Below are positions 9,460 to 19,033 of a stretch of 64,000 nucleotides of DNA, piece by piece. Source of the stretch: Corynebacterium tuberculostearicum. GTDB taxonomy: Bacteria > Actinomycetota > Actinomycetes > Mycobacteriales > Mycobacteriaceae. The stretch is taken from contig NZ_CP073096.1 in assembly GCF_030503735.1 (NCBI RefSeq), positions 1,550,001 to 1,614,000 of the forward strand. The letters are read 5' to 3'. A program made the translations under genes and the position numbers. The notes beneath the pieces are model-generated. The model did no database searches. It saw nothing but the letters and a program-made list of their open reading frames with translations, and was not told the DNA's origin. How positions within the stretch are numbered: position 1 is the stretch's first letter; each line of letters begins with the position of its first letter.

Positions 9460-9654
9460 ATGAAGAATTACACCACTTTGGGCATCATTTCCGGCCTCAT
9501 TCTTGCCTTCTTTTTATACCTAGGCTGGGGTCCTACTTTGCTCGCCATACTCCTTGCTGCCATTGGCGGCATTGTGGGAGCACACTTTGATGGCCGTATC
9601 GATCTCACCTCTGTGTGGAATGGCCTCATTGGTAAGGAGAAAGGCCAAGGTTAA
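9460..9654 (+). CDS. Small integral membrane protein (DUF2273-like)
   Basis: 64 aa with two hydrophobic segments (about residues 6-22 and 24-42) separated by a short Gly/Pro turn, then a polar tail DGRIDLTSVWNGLIG. DUF2273 proteins are regularly encoded next to Asp23 and AmaP genes, which supports the call. Its stop overlaps the next start by one base (TAATG). The role is unknown. It is likely a membrane component of the Asp23 assembly. Confidence 0.75.
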   Translation: MKNYTTLGIISGLILAFFLYLGWGPTLLAILLAAIGGIVGAHFDGRIDLTSVWNGLIGKEKGQG

Positions 9655-10586
9655 TGACAGATAGTTCCACTCAGGGCCACACGCGTATCTCGCTGCGGAC
9701 CATGGAACACATCGTTACCGCCGCGATTGCTAGCGTGCCCGGCACCAAGGCTATAGAAGCCAAGCTAGCGGGCATCGGCGGCCGCGGTTTTCCACGGGTC
9801 TCGGTCCAAATGGACCCCGAGCGCGAGGTAGCTGCCGTCAACGCCACCATCGGCGTGGTCTGGCCCTCCCCAGTAACCACGGTGGCAGAGCACACACGCG
9901 CCGCCATCTCAGAGGCCATAGCCGCGCACACCGGATATTCCACCACGCGCGTCAACGTCACCGTGGGCGGTTCCGTTCTCGGTACCCGCGTCACGGCGGC
10001 ACAGGTAAAAAAGCGCCAAGTTGCTGCTACCGTAGCGCCCCATATCAAGCCTTCGCCCGTGTGGCAGCCGGTCACTGCAGACTCGGTAGACGTGCGCAGC
10101 ATTGCCACCCCACGTGAGTCACCGGTGCATCATATTGCTACCCCGAGCGATGATATCGCCGTGCGCTCTATTGCCACCCCGCGCGAAGCTAAGGTTCGTA
10201 GCGTTTCTGCCAATCTTCCCGACCATCAGCTGCGCGAGATCTCTTCCCCGCAGCCGGTGCGTGTGCGCAGCGTCGAGGCTCCGCGCCCGGCCAAACTGCT
10301 GCCTAGTGGTGAGGTTCGCCCGTTGGCAAAGAAAACCAAGGTATCTACCCCGCGACCACTACCGCTGCGAGAGGTCGAGATTCGACATGAATGGACCCCT
10401 CGCCGCGTGCAGGCGCCCAAAGCCGTGTCTCCACGCGAGGTAAATGTGCCGCAGCTGCAACCGCTCAAGCCCATCGAGATTACCCCGGCCAATCCTCGCT
10501 CGCTACATGTAAATGCGCCACGGCCTGAACCGTTGCGCGCCATTTCCATTAACCCGTACCGCCCACAAGGAGGCAATAATGGCTGA
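9654..10586 (+). CDS. Asp23-like protein with long proline-rich repetitive tail
   Basis: 310 aa. Residues about 10-115 look like another Asp23-type domain (ISLRTMEHIVTAAIASVPG, then VAAVNATIGVVWPSP and TGYSTTRVNVTVGG). From about residue 140 to the end the chain consists of short degenerate units built on V/L-R-x-I/V-x-x-P-R, for example VRSIATPRE (twice, near 147 and 170), VHHIATPSD, VRSVEAPRP, PLREVEI and PLRAISI, spaced about 10-14 residues. No membrane segment is visible. The tail is basic and proline-rich, and probably extended rather than globular. Overlaps its neighbours at both ends, so it is translated with the operon. I do not know a characterised homologue of the tail. Confidence 0.75.
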   Translation: MTDSSTQGHTRISLRTMEHIVTAAIASVPGTKAIEAKLAGIGGRGFPRVSVQMDPEREVAAVNATIGVVWPSPVTTVAEHTRAAISEAIAAHTGYSTTRVNVTVGGSVLGTRVTAAQVKKRQVAATVAPHIKPSPVWQPVTADSVDVRSIATPRESPVHHIATPSDDIAVRSIATPREAKVRSVSANLPDHQLREISSPQPVRVRSVEAPRPAKLLPSGEVRPLAKKTKVSTPRPLPLREVEIRHEWTPRRVQAPKAVSPREVNVPQLQPLKPIEITPANPRSLHVNAPRPEPLRAISINPYRPQGGNNG

Positions 10587-11145
10587 TCAGCATGCGCCAA
10601 CGCACTTTGGGCAACAACCCAAGGCTTCCCCGGCGGTGCGCACCTGGGCTGTAATCTTAGGGCTGCTATTGATTGCCGCGGGCATCGTCGGCGTGCGCGA
10701 GACCTGGCTGGTGGGTTCCGGTTCCGATGCACAGTCTTGGGTAAAGCCGGTGCTAGACCTCATTGCGACCAAAGACCTCCAAACCTGGATGATTTGGGCC
10801 GGCGTTGGTTCGATCGTCGTAGGCCTCATCTTCGTCATCGCCGCACTCAAGACGCGGCGGACAACGCACCTCCAGTTGGCTTCGGATACCGCCTCGATGT
10901 GGATGCGACCGGTGGATATTGCCCGCGTGTCCTCCGCCACCGCTCGCCGCGTACCCGGCGTTGCCTCCGCGCAAACCTCGGCAGATAGCAAAACTGCAAA
11001 GGTCACCGTCCACGGCGATACCGAAGACACCGAGCTGCAAGACCGGGTGGAGACCGCTGTGACGCAGTGCTTGGCCCCCTTACAGAACCCGCCGCAGGTC
11101 ATCGTCACCGTAGAGAAGATTCCGGAGTTGGATAATAATGTCTAG
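10579..11145 (+). CDS. DUF6286-type membrane protein of the Asp23 operon
   Basis: 188 aa. Two transmembrane segments (about residues 23-43 and 70-91) are followed by a soluble Asp23-like domain of about 95 residues (WMRPVDIARVSSATARRVPGV, AKVTVHGDTED, PPQVIVTVEKIP). Corynebacterial proteins of this layout carry the DUF6286 label. The start ATG 10579 was chosen because AAGGAGG lies nine bases before it. A longer open frame upstream lacks a ribosome binding site. It overlaps the preceding stop by eight bases and the next gene by eight. Confidence 0.75.
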   Translation: MADQHAPTHFGQQPKASPAVRTWAVILGLLLIAAGIVGVRETWLVGSGSDAQSWVKPVLDLIATKDLQTWMIWAGVGSIVVGLIFVIAALKTRRTTHLQLASDTASMWMRPVDIARVSSATARRVPGVASAQTSADSKTAKVTVHGDTEDTELQDRVETAVTQCLAPLQNPPQVIVTVEKIPELDNNV

Positions 11146-11713
11146 AAAGCTTGCGACCTTTGACCGCATCCTGCTCGGTCTACTCGGAATCATCCTGATT
11201 GCCTTGGGCGTATGGCCCCTTCTCATCCATTTTGACGTGGAATTTGCCAAGTATTTGGCCCTGTGGGTGGATCACGATACGTGGAAGAGCTTGGCGGACA
11301 ATGATTGGTGGGTCTGGGCGCTAGCCGGCGGCTCAGCTCTGCTCCTCATCGTGGGGCTGTGGATCGTCGTGGCTAATCTGCGCCACCGCCGCTTCAATCA
11401 TGTGGAGTCTGCGGCGTCAGATGATAAGGGTTCCATTACCACCTCCATGAATGCTATCGCCGGTGCGGTAGCCCAGGACCTAGACGCCGTGAAGGGCGTA
11501 GAGCGTGTAGAACGCCTCGTGGCCTATGACCGCGCACGCCCCACGCTGCAATTCACGGTGACAGCGAATCCGGACGCCCCCGTGGAGCGGCTTACCGGCG
11601 CGGTGGAAACCAATGAGCACGATTTCCGCGCAGCATTTCCCGACGCCGATTTGGACACTATCTACAAGCTGCAGTTCAGCAAGGTAGGCCCAATGAAGGA
11701 CCTATCCGAATAG
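11138..11713 (+). CDS. AmaP-like membrane anchor protein
   Basis: 191 aa. N-terminal membrane segment at about residues 11-31, second at about 63-86, then a soluble Asp23-like domain (SMNAIAGAVAQDLDAVKGVERVE, PTLQFTVTANPDAPVERL). The two-helix plus Asp23-like domain layout matches AmaP, which anchors Asp23 at the Staphylococcus membrane. Last gene of the plus-strand operon. Its 3' end overlaps the convergent next gene by 12 bases. Anchor function is inferred by analogy. Confidence 0.75.
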   Translation: MSRKLATFDRILLGLLGIILIALGVWPLLIHFDVEFAKYLALWVDHDTWKSLADNDWWVWALAGGSALLLIVGLWIVVANLRHRRFNHVESAASDDKGSITTSMNAIAGAVAQDLDAVKGVERVERLVAYDRARPTLQFTVTANPDAPVERLTGAVETNEHDFRAAFPDADLDTIYKLQFSKVGPMKDLSE

Positions 11714-12400
11714 CGGATTCGGAGTTTCTGCCACCAAGACATCCTTGACGGCCCCAAGGCGGGCCGACTTGCCGCCCCCGAGGATAATTTCCAGTTCCTC
11801 GCCGGGGCGGCATTGTTCTATGCATTGCCAAGGATATTCTTGGCGGGACACGTGTCGCCTCTCCTTGGCAAATAGGTGCAGGCCGTGGTCGAGAACCCCG
11901 ATAGCTTCGGAAAAGCGAAGAACAAAGACATAATCACCGAGCTCTTGCCGCTTGAGGCCTTCAAGGGCTGGGCGCTCGGTATTGAGCCGCATGAGGCTGG
12001 AGACTACTCCGAATCGGTGCTCAAACCCCTCCGTATCACGAATGGTGAAGGGGCGGCCGGGGCCGGTAGGGCGAATGGAATCATAGGCCCACACCACGGG
12101 CTGGGTATCGGGTCGTCGCACAATGATGTGGGTGGAAGTAGCGGTGATGCGGTAAGCAGGGGCGTCGGCAAGCACGAGCCACTCCCCCGCCGCAACGCGG
12201 CCGCCTTCTAAAGGTAGCAGGGGCGGGTGGACGGCCGCTTGGCGCTCCAATTCTGCTACCAGCTCCGTATCGCTAGCACCCCAACCGATTCCTCGATTAG
12301 CCAGCATGGCAAAGAAGGTGGGAAGGCTCAGATCGGGTTGGCCCTCCCAAGCGCGGCGGAGGGACTCGAGGGTGGGGTCGATGCGGGTGGGATCATCCAT
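11702..12400 (-). CDS. Conserved hypothetical protein near tuf
   Basis: 232 aa from ATG 12400, where the sequence turns from low-complexity Cys/Arg-rich to protein-like (MDDPTRIDPTLESLRRAWEGQ). No signal peptide or membrane segment. An N-terminal helical part with FFAMLANRGIGWGASDTELVAELER is followed by a mainly beta C-terminal half with two PH/GRAM-like stretches (ITATSTHIIVRRPDTQPVVWAYDSI and YVFVLRFSEAIGVLDHGLHLFA). I do not recognise a named family. Convergent with the Asp23 operon (12-base overlap) and upstream-adjacent to the tuf terminator. Confidence 0.7.
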   Translation of the reverse strand: MDDPTRIDPTLESLRRAWEGQPDLSLPTFFAMLANRGIGWGASDTELVAELERQAAVHPPLLPLEGGRVAAGEWLVLADAPAYRITATSTHIIVRRPDTQPVVWAYDSIRPTGPGRPFTIRDTEGFEHRFGVVSSLMRLNTERPALEGLKRQELGDYVFVLRFSEAIGVLDHGLHLFAKERRHVSRQEYPWQCIEQCRPGEELEIILGGGKSARLGAVKDVLVAETPNPLFG

Positions 12401-12504
12401 ATCCCTACAGACTATACCGGCCCAAGGATCCCGGGCCCATCGCAGCCCAGAAGAATCGTACGAACGGCAGGAACAACACATGGGGCGGTCATGAAAGAAG
12501 GATC

Positions 12505-12540
12505 AAAAAATCCGCCCCACCAGCGGTGAAGCGGATTCTT
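12505..12540 (-). terminator. Intrinsic terminator of tuf
   Basis: On the minus strand the stem AAGAATCCGC ... GCGGATT encloses a loop with an inner CACC/GGTG pairing and runs directly into TTTTTTG. It lies 34 bases after the tuf stop. Classical Rho-independent terminator. Confidence 0.8.
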
Positions 12541-12573
12541 CTAAAGCTCGACTGAGCGGTTACGGGGTATCGA

Positions 12574-13764
12574 TTACTCGATAACCTTGGTAACGCGGCC
12601 AGCGCCGACGGTGCGGGAGCCCTCGCGGATAGCGAAGCGCAGGCCCTCGTCCATAGCGACCGGCTGGATGAGCTCAACGGACATCTCAACGTTGTCGCCA
12701 GGCATAACCATTTCGGTGCCCTCTGGCAGGTGAACAACACCGGTAACGTCCGTGGTACGGAAGTAGAACTGCGGACGGTAGTTGTTCATGAACGGGGTGT
12801 GGCGACCGCCCTCGTCCTTCTTCAGGACGTAGACGGAACCCTCGAACTTGGTGTGCGGGGTGTAAGCGCCCGGCTTGATAACAACCTGGCCGCGCTCAAC
12901 GTCCTCACGCTTGGTACCACGCAGAAGCAGACCACAGTTGTCGCCAGCCTCGGTGTAGTCCATCATCTTACGGAACATCTCGATACCGGTAACGGTGGTG
13001 TTCTGGGACTTGTCCTGGATACCGATGATCTCAACGTCCTCGTTGACGTTCAGACGGCCACGCTCAACACGGCCGGTAACAACGGTACCGCGGCCGGTAA
13101 TGGTGAAGATGTCCTCGATAGGCATCAGGAACGGCTGGTCGGTAGCACGCTGCGGATCCGGGATGGAGTTGTCGCAGGCTTCCATCAGGTCAACGACGGA
13201 CTGTACCCACTTGTCATCGCCCTCAAGAGCCTTCAGAGCGGAAATGTGAGTGATAGGAGCTTCCTCATCGTAGTCCTGCTCTGCGAGCAGCTCACGGATC
13301 TCCATCTCAACGAGCTCGATGATTTCCTCATCATCAACCATGTCGCACTTGTTCAGTGCAACGAGGATGTAAGGAACGCCAACCTGGCGAGCAAGCAGAA
13401 CGTGCTCGCGGGTCTGTGGCATCGGGCCATCGGTTGCAGCAACAACTAGGATAGCGCCGTCCATCTGAGCAGCGCCGGTAATCATGTTCTTGATGTAGTC
13501 GGCGTGGCCCGGAGCGTCAACGTGTGCGTAGTGGCGCTTCGGGGTGGAGTACTCAACGTGGGAGATGTTGATGGTAATACCGCGCTCCTTCTCCTCAGGA
13601 GCCTTGTCGATCATGTCGAACGCGAACGCTTCGTTCTCCTCAGGGTACTGGTCAGCCAGAACCTTGGTGATCGCTGCGGTGGTGGTGGTCTTGCCGTGGT
13701 CGACGTGTCCGATGGTGCCGATGTTCACATGCGGCTTCGTACGCTCGAACTTCTCCTTTGCCAC
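12574..13764 (-). CDS. tuf: Elongation factor Tu
   Basis: 396 aa, normal length. GTPase G1 GHVDHGKT, G2 region RGITI, G3 DAPGH, G4 NKCD and G5 SALK are all present, followed by the two beta-barrel domains. EF-Tu brings aminoacyl-tRNA to the ribosome as a GTP ternary complex. A strong -35/-10 promoter about 130 bases upstream and a terminator after the stop indicate that it can be expressed on its own, apart from the rpsL-rpsG-fusA unit 388 bases upstream. Confidence 0.99.
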   Translation of the reverse strand: MAKEKFERTKPHVNIGTIGHVDHGKTTTTAAITKVLADQYPEENEAFAFDMIDKAPEEKERGITINISHVEYSTPKRHYAHVDAPGHADYIKNMITGAAQMDGAILVVAATDGPMPQTREHVLLARQVGVPYILVALNKCDMVDDEEIIELVEMEIRELLAEQDYDEEAPITHISALKALEGDDKWVQSVVDLMEACDNSIPDPQRATDQPFLMPIEDIFTITGRGTVVTGRVERGRLNVNEDVEIIGIQDKSQNTTVTGIEMFRKMMDYTEAGDNCGLLLRGTKREDVERGQVVIKPGAYTPHTKFEGSVYVLKKDEGGRHTPFMNNYRPQFYFRTTDVTGVVHLPEGTEMVMPGDNVEMSVELIQPVAMDEGLRFAIREGSRTVGAGRVTKVIE

Positions 13765-13894
13765 TGTATGTCCTCCTGGACTATATGGTGGCTACGACCT
13801 TCGCAGCCACGTGGTTGACAGTTGTCATTGGCACCCGACCCACAGTCAGTGGGACAAAGCGCTAATGACGCTTTCTTTACGTGCCAGTTACACG

Positions 13895-13923
13895 ATCCTA
13901 GATTTATGTCGCAGTTTTTTCAA
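13895..13923 (-). promoter_or_regulatory. tuf promoter
   Basis: Minus-strand TTGAAA (13923-13918), a 17-base spacer, then TAGGAT (13900-13895). Both hexamers are close to the vegetative sigma consensus with optimal spacing. Expected start near 13888, giving a leader of about 125 bases before tuf. Confidence 0.7.
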
Positions 13924-14152
13924 ACCGCCATTATAGGAGGTAACCCCGCGAAAAATCGCGGCCATTTCCCTCGACAAGAATCTTTTAATGGATCCTGGGA
14001 GGGTAACGGCCGGCTCAATTCACAACCTAAAAACTAAGCTGCAAACTCAGCCCGCCGCTACCCTGGTCCAGTTTCCCGCCCCGCGGCGGGTCTGGCATCT
14101 ACTGGCGAAGATTACCAGCCCGAACAAACCGCGGAAGAGACGGGGCTAACTC
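13924..14152. other. fusA-tuf intergenic region
   Basis: With the promoter and leader of tuf this makes a 388-base gap without a gene. The only structure seen is a compact GC-rich inverted repeat CCCGCC-CCGC-GGCGGG (14075-14090) lacking a T-run, which could be a weak fusA terminator or an RNA-processing site. Confidence 0.45.
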
Positions 14153-16282
14153 TTAGTTAGCAGCGCCGGTGCGCTCTTCAATGATCTCCTGCGCCACGGA
14201 GGAAGGAACCTCAGCGTAGGAATCGAAGACCATGGTGAAGTTTGCGCGGCCTGCGGTGGAAGAACGCAGGTCACCGATGTAACCGAACATCTCGGACAGC
14301 GGCACCTTAGCCTTAACAACCTTCGCACCGGAGCGGTCTTCCATAGCGAAGACCTGGCCACGGCGGGAGGAGATGTCACCGTTCACGGTACCCATGTACT
14401 CCTCAGGGGTGACAACCTCAACGGCCATCATCGGCTCCAGCAGAACCGGCTTAGCCTTGGCCATAGCTTCCTTGAATACCTGGGAGCCGGCCAGCTTGAA
14501 GGCCATCTCGGAGGAGTCGACGTCGTGGTACTGACCGTCTTCCAGGGTGGCCTTAATATTGACCATCGGGAAGCCTGCCAGGTAGCCGTACTGCATGGCG
14601 TCCTGGATACCCGCGTCAACGGAAGGAATATATTCCTTCGGCACGCGGCCACCGGTAACGGCATTCTCGAAGACGTAGGTTGCGGACTCGCCCTCTTCCA
14701 GGGTCTCCGGGTCCGGGTTGTACGGCTCGATGGTGCAGATAACCTTTGCGAACTGGCCGGAACCACCGGTCTGCTTCTTGTGGGTGTATTCCATGGACTC
14801 AACCTTCTTGCGGATGGTCTCACGGTAGGCAACCTGTGGGTTACCGATGTTTGCCTCGACCTTGAACTCGCGCTTCATGCGGTCAACCAGCACGTCAAGG
14901 TGTAGCTCGCCCATGCCGCCGATAACGGTCTGGCCGGTCTCTTCATCCAGCTCAACGGTGAAGGTCGGGTCCTCACCGGCAAGCTTCTGAATGGCGTTAC
15001 CCAGCTTCTCCTGGTCAGCCTTGGTCTTCGGCTCGATGGACACCTTGATAACCGGATCCGGGAAGTCCATAGACTCGAGGATGATCTGGTCATCCTTGTC
15101 ACACAGGGTGTCACCGGTGGTGGTCTCCTTCAGGCCAACAACTGCGTAGATGTTGCCGGCATCTGCCTGGTCAACAGGATTCTCCTTGTTGGCGTGCATC
15201 TGGAAGAGCTTACCAATGCGCTCCTTCTTACCCTTGGTGGAGTTCATAACCTCGGTGCCCGGGGTTACCTGGCCGGAGTACACGCGGATGAAGTTCAGCT
15301 GGCCGAAGAACGGGTGAGCTGCAATCTTGAAGGACAGTGCGGAGAAGGAAGACTCCACGGAAGGCTTACGGGTAAGCTGGCTATCCTCATTGCCCACCTC
15401 GTGGCCGATAACCTCGCCGACGTCCAGCGGGTTAGGCAGGAAGTCAACAACAGCGTCCAGCAGTGGCTGCACACCCTTGTTGCGGTATGCGGTACCGCAG
15501 TAAACCGGGTAAACCTCAGAGTTGATGGTTAGCTTACGGATGCCGGCCTTGAGCTCATCAATGGTGAGCTCTTCGCCGCCGAAGTACTTTTCCATGAGCT
15601 CTTCATCGGACTCAGCAACGGTCTCAACCAGCTTCTCGCGGTACTCCGCAGCCTTCTCCTTGAGGTCCTCAGGGATATCTTCTACAACAGGCTCTGCGCC
15701 GGTCTCGACCTTGCCGCGCCAGGTCAGTGCCTGCATGTTCAGCAGATCAACGATGCCGTCGAAGTCATCTTCAGCACCAATAGGCAGCTGCATTACCAGC
15801 GGCTTAGCGCCCAGGCGGTCCTCAATGGTGGATACAGTGTAGTAGAAGTCTGCGCCCAGCTTGTCCATCTTGTTGACGAAGCAGATACGCGGAACGTCGT
15901 ACTTAGCAGCCTGACGCCACACCTGCTCGGACTGCGGCTCAACGCCTTCCTTACCGTCGAAGACTGCAACGGCACCATCGAGAACACGGAGGGAACGCTC
16001 AACCTCAACGGTGAAGTCAACGTGACCCGGGGTGTCAATGATGTTGATCTGGTTATTGTTCCAGAAGCAGGTCACGGCAGCGGAGGTAATGGTGATGCCG
16101 CGTTCCTTCTCCTGTGCCATCCAGTCAGTAGTGGAAGCACCGTCGTGGGTCTCGCCCACCTTACGGTTGATACCGGTGTAGAAGAGAATACGCTCGGTGG
16201 TCGTCGTCTTACCAGCATCGATGTGGGCCATGATGCCGATGTTGCGGACCTTGTTCAGATCCTTAAGCACTTCTTGTGCCAC
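14153..16282 (-). CDS. fusA: Elongation factor G
   Basis: 709 aa, full length. N-terminal GTPase with [15 protein letters not shown] (G1), DTPGH (G3) and NKMD (G4), then domains II-V ending [24 protein letters not shown] drives translocation and, with RRF, ribosome recycling. It is separated from rpsG by an unusual 323-base gap. No second EF-G-like copy is in the window. Confidence 0.99.
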   Translation of the reverse strand: MAQEVLKDLNKVRNIGIMAHIDAGKTTTTERILFYTGINRKVGETHDGASTTDWMAQEKERGITITSAAVTCFWNNNQINIIDTPGHVDFTVEVERSLRVLDGAVAVFDGKEGVEPQSEQVWRQAAKYDVPRICFVNKMDKLGADFYYTVSTIEDRLGAKPLVMQLPIGAEDDFDGIVDLLNMQALTWRGKVETGAEPVVEDIPEDLKEKAAEYREKLVETVAESDEELMEKYFGGEELTIDELKAGIRKLTINSEVYPVYCGTAYRNKGVQPLLDAVVDFLPNPLDVGEVIGHEVGNEDSQLTRKPSVESSFSALSFKIAAHPFFGQLNFIRVYSGQVTPGTEVMNSTKGKKERIGKLFQMHANKENPVDQADAGNIYAVVGLKETTTGDTLCDKDDQIILESMDFPDPVIKVSIEPKTKADQEKLGNAIQKLAGEDPTFTVELDEETGQTVIGGMGELHLDVLVDRMKREFKVEANIGNPQVAYRETIRKKVESMEYTHKKQTGGSGQFAKVICTIEPYNPDPETLEEGESATYVFENAVTGGRVPKEYIPSVDAGIQDAMQYGYLAGFPMVNIKATLEDGQYHDVDSSEMAFKLAGSQVFKEAMAKAKPVLLEPMMAVEVVTPEEYMGTVNGDISSRRGQVFAMEDRSGAKVVKAKVPLSEMFGYIGDLRSSTAGRANFTMVFDSYAEVPSSVAQEIIEERTGAAN

Positions 16283-16605
16283 GTTTATACCCCAACTTAA
16301 TAGTCGTCGACGCCGTGACCAGGTTTCTGGCTATGACGCCTGCATGGATAAGGTCATGTATATTTTTGCCACTATTTGGCCGTCCTCGGAGCATCCTGCC
16401 CCTAGACTTCCATCGCTTCAGTGTACTGGACAGTCCACGATGTCGCTGGACTGGGCGGGCATACCGCTCAGAATTCACACCCATTAGGGCAAAAAATAAC
16501 CCAAGCAAGAGATATGGAGTTTTGTGTTGCCGCGGCAGCATTTCTGCCGACGGCCAGCGCGAAACTTGTTTCTCGTTGCTTGGGCCATTGGTGTGGGTGC
16601 TGAAA
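16283..16605. other. rpsG-fusA intergenic region
   Basis: 323 bases without a supported gene, long for a str operon in which rpsG and fusA usually lie closer together. It probably holds a separate fusA promoter on the minus strand, but I could not identify a convincing -35/-10 pair. Open frames in it are shadows. Confidence 0.4.
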
Positions 16606-17073
16606 TTACCAGCGGTAGTGGGCGAAGGCGCGGTTGGCCTCTGCCATCTTGTGAGTATCCTCACGACGCTTTACGGAAGCGCCGAGGCCGTTGGAGGCAT
16701 CCAGGATCTCGTTTGCGAGACGCTCGATCATGGAGTTCTCACGGCGCTGACGGGTGAAGGTCACCATCCAGCGCAGTGCCAGGGTGTTAGCACGGTCAGG
16801 GCGAACCTCAACCGGCACCTGGTAGGTAGCGCCACCGACGCGGCGGGAGCGAACCTCGAGGTCTGGGCGAATATTGCCCAGTGCCTTTTCCAGGGTGCCA
16901 ACCGGATCGGTACCGGTCTTTTCACGGCAAGCCTCGAGAGCGCCGTAGACGATGCGTTCTGCGGTGGACTTCTTGCCGTCCTGGAGGATCTTGTTGACGA
17001 GCATGGTTACCTGCTCGGAGTTGTATACCGGGTCCTTGACTACAGGACGCTTCGGAGCAGCATTCTTACGCAT
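16606..17073 (-). CDS. rpsG: 30S ribosomal protein S7
   Basis: 155 aa. [20 protein letters not shown] start, [14 protein letters not shown] and [15 protein letters not shown] are S7 signatures. S7 nucleates assembly of the 16S 3' domain and lines the mRNA exit channel. Six bases downstream of rpsL. Confidence 0.98.
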   Translation of the reverse strand: MRKNAAPKRPVVKDPVYNSEQVTMLVNKILQDGKKSTAERIVYGALEACREKTGTDPVGTLEKALGNIRPDLEVRSRRVGGATYQVPVEVRPDRANTLALRWMVTFTRQRRENSMIERLANEILDASNGLGASVKRREDTHKMAEANRAFAHYRW

Positions 17074-17079
17074 TGTTTA

Positions 17080-17451
17080 TTACTGTCCCTTCTTTGCGCC
17101 GTAACGGGAACGTGCCTGCTTACGGTCCTTGACACCCTGTGTATCCAGAGCGCCGCGGACGATCTTGTAACGAACACCTGGAAGGTCCTTCACACGGCCG
17201 CCGCGAACGAGGACCATGGAGTGCTCCTGCAGGTTGTGGCCCTCACCCGGAATGTAGGCGGAAACCTCAATACCGGTGGTCAGGCGAACACGAGCAACCT
17301 TACGCAGTGCGGAGTTCGGCTTCTTAGGAGTGGTGGTGTACACGCGGGTGCATACACCGCGACGCTGCGGGGAACCCTTCAGCGCAGCAGTAGACACCTC
17401 AGAACGCTTGCTGTGGCGGCCCTTACGGACCAGCTGCTGAATTGTTGGCAT
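17080..17451 (-). CDS. rpsL: 30S ribosomal protein S12
   Basis: 123 aa. [19 protein letters not shown] start, [19 protein letters not shown] and [26 protein letters not shown]. The lysines at the two classical streptomycin-resistance positions (PKKPNS and RVKDLPG) are wild type. S12 monitors decoding in the A site. First gene of the str group, with its own promoter about 180 bases upstream. Confidence 0.99.
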   Translation of the reverse strand: MPTIQQLVRKGRHSKRSEVSTAALKGSPQRRGVCTRVYTTTPKKPNSALRKVARVRLTTGIEVSAYIPGEGHNLQEHSMVLVRGGRVKDLPGVRYKIVRGALDTQGVKDRKQARSRYGAKKGQ

Positions 17452-17629
17452 TTAACAGTCTTTCTGTCGAATCGCACCGAAACCAAAAGAAAGGAACCAA
17501 ACATGCAAAAATGGGCGCTCTTTCCCGGGGCGCTGCCGCATGTCCAGAACTCTTTCCAAGGCCGGTGCCTTGTAAAGGATCAGACTCTTCACCGCGCGCC
17601 AAGATGGCACGCATAGTGAACTGACGTTT

Positions 17630-17659
17630 AGAGTAGCAAACCGATCGCGCTTGATACAA
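17630..17659 (-). promoter_or_regulatory. rpsL operon promoter candidate
   Basis: Minus-strand TTGTAT (17659-17654), an 18-base spacer, then TACTCT (17635-17630) preceded by TGC, giving an extended -10. The leader to rpsL would be about 175 bases. It lies in the 232-base gap between rpsL and the P-loop kinase gene. Confidence 0.55.
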
Positions 17660-17683
17660 AACGCAACCGGCTCCTTCCTCCTG

Positions 17684-18235
17684 CTAGGACCATTCCCATA
17701 CTAAATCCGCCTCAGCAGCCTTGGTAGCAAAGTAGTCCTTTTCCTGTGCTTCCCAGGTTTCAAACCACTGCTCATAGTCGGGCTCGCGGGCGATGGCGCG
17801 TTCGCGGCGCTGGTCACGGGGGCCGTCGATAAGCACGCTAATTACCGCCCCCCTCTCCTTTGCTGCTGCGATATTGGCCGGGGTTACCGAGCCCACGCCT
17901 TCGACAATAAGGTCATCGCGGACGTCCAGACTAGCCCAGTCTCCAGGGGCGTCTGCCTCCCAATCCCAGCGCCAATAGCCGGGGTTCATGGTGCGCAGGA
18001 CCTGTTCATGCACCATTTCTGAGCCCTTCTCCAGCCCATGCCAGCCCGGGTAGAACTCATCGAGGTGTACTACCCGCCAGTCGGTGCGCTCTGCCAGTGC
18101 CGCAGAGGTCCAGGTCTTGCCTGCACCGGAAGGTCCATCAATGAGCACGGTCACGGGCTTAAATGCCCGCTTGCGCGATGCTGCCAGCTTGATGACGTCC
18201 TCTAAGAGGCGTTCTTGCTCGCTATCAAAGTCCAT
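17684..18235 (-). CDS. P-loop NTPase, uridine kinase-like
   Basis: 183 aa. Walker A VLIDGPSGAGKTWTSAALA at about residues 29-47 and an acceptor-type strand VVHLDEFYPGWHGLE resemble the uridine/pantothenate/AAA-kinase group. DDLIVEGVGSVTP is the usual second motif, and RDQRRERAIAREPDYEQWFE looks like the lid. Substrate unknown. It lies 27 bases downstream of the ECF transporter genes on the same strand, so it may be co-transcribed with them. A kinase for an imported thiamine precursor is conceivable but unproven. Confidence 0.8.
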   Translation of the reverse strand: MDFDSEQERLLEDVIKLAASRKRAFKPVTVLIDGPSGAGKTWTSAALAERTDWRVVHLDEFYPGWHGLEKGSEMVHEQVLRTMNPGYWRWDWEADAPGDWASLDVRDDLIVEGVGSVTPANIAAAKERGAVISVLIDGPRDQRRERAIAREPDYEQWFETWEAQEKDYFATKAAEADLVWEWS

Positions 18236-18262
18236 AATGTGTGCATCACTGCTTTCGCGGTT

Positions 18263-19033
18263 TTATAGGCCGAAGAATCTCCAGGCCCCAGTCCCTACCG
18301 AAACTACCACCGGTAGGAATGCTAGGAGGAGACCTAGAGCCATTATCCACATGTCACGAGCATGCAGCCGCGATTCGCGTGCCCAGGTGCGCTGCCCACC
18401 GCCGGGTGGAGTGCGGCCAAATCCTCGAGCCTCCATGGCCGTCGCCAGCTTGCCACCGCGGCGCAGCGCAATCACCAAAAGCCCGAAGGACATGGTCGCA
18501 AGATGCTGCAGCTTTCCGACGTCCGTCAGCCCCCTAGCCCTGCGTGCCATGGCCAACGAGTGCCAGTCGGATTGAAAGAGCGTCATCATACGCACACCGG
18601 CTACAGCACCGATGACAAAGCGCGAGGGCAGCTTCATAATCTGCGAAAGCGCATCCCCCAACTCCGTGGGATCAATATCGCGGGCGAGAACCACCATGGG
18701 AAGAGCCACGGCAAAAACGCGCAGCGTAATGGCGATCGCCAGAGTAAGGGAATTCTCGGTAACCTGCACCAGCCACCAACTGAAATACTCTTTGCCACCT
18801 GGCTCGCCGTATAACAGCATGGAAATGCCGGAAATCGGCGCAATAAGAAACAAGAACCACCCGGATTTAAAGAGCCGCACCCACGACACTCCGCAGAGCG
18901 GGGCGATTGTTAGCGTCAACGCCAGCGACACCGCGGCCGAAACCCAGTCGATGGAGGCCAATAGTGGGGTGACCCAAATGAACATCAAAAAGATGCGGCT
19001 TAATGGATTGGCTCCGCGCAAAAGATTAGGCAC
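18263..19033 (-). CDS. ECF transporter transmembrane protein EcfT (YkoC-like)
   Basis: 256 aa from GTG 19033. Five to six hydrophobic segments and the EcfT coupling-helix motif region with LARDIDPTELGDAL and MARRARGLTDVG (the Ala-Arg-Gly signatures that dock the ATPases). The GTG start overlaps the stop of the ATPase gene by eight bases. The open frame upstream lies within the ATPase gene and is not used. It couples ATP hydrolysis to substrate release by the S component. Confidence 0.85.
   Translation of the reverse strand: MPNLLRGANPLSRIFLMFIWVTPLLASIDWVSAAVSLALTLTIAPLCGVSWVRLFKSGWFLFLIAPISGISMLLYGEPGGKEYFSWWLVQVTENSLTLAIAITLRVFAVALPMVVLARDIDPTELGDALSQIMKLPSRFVIGAVAGVRMMTLFQSDWHSLAMARRARGLTDVGKLQHLATMSFGLLVIALRRGGKLATAMEARGFGRTPPGGGQRTWARESRLHARDMWIMALGLLLAFLPVVVSVGTGAWRFFGL

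Noticed and set aside
14075-14090. fusA terminator candidate
   Set aside because: GC-rich palindrome with only a four-base loop and no T-run, too weak to call as a terminator.
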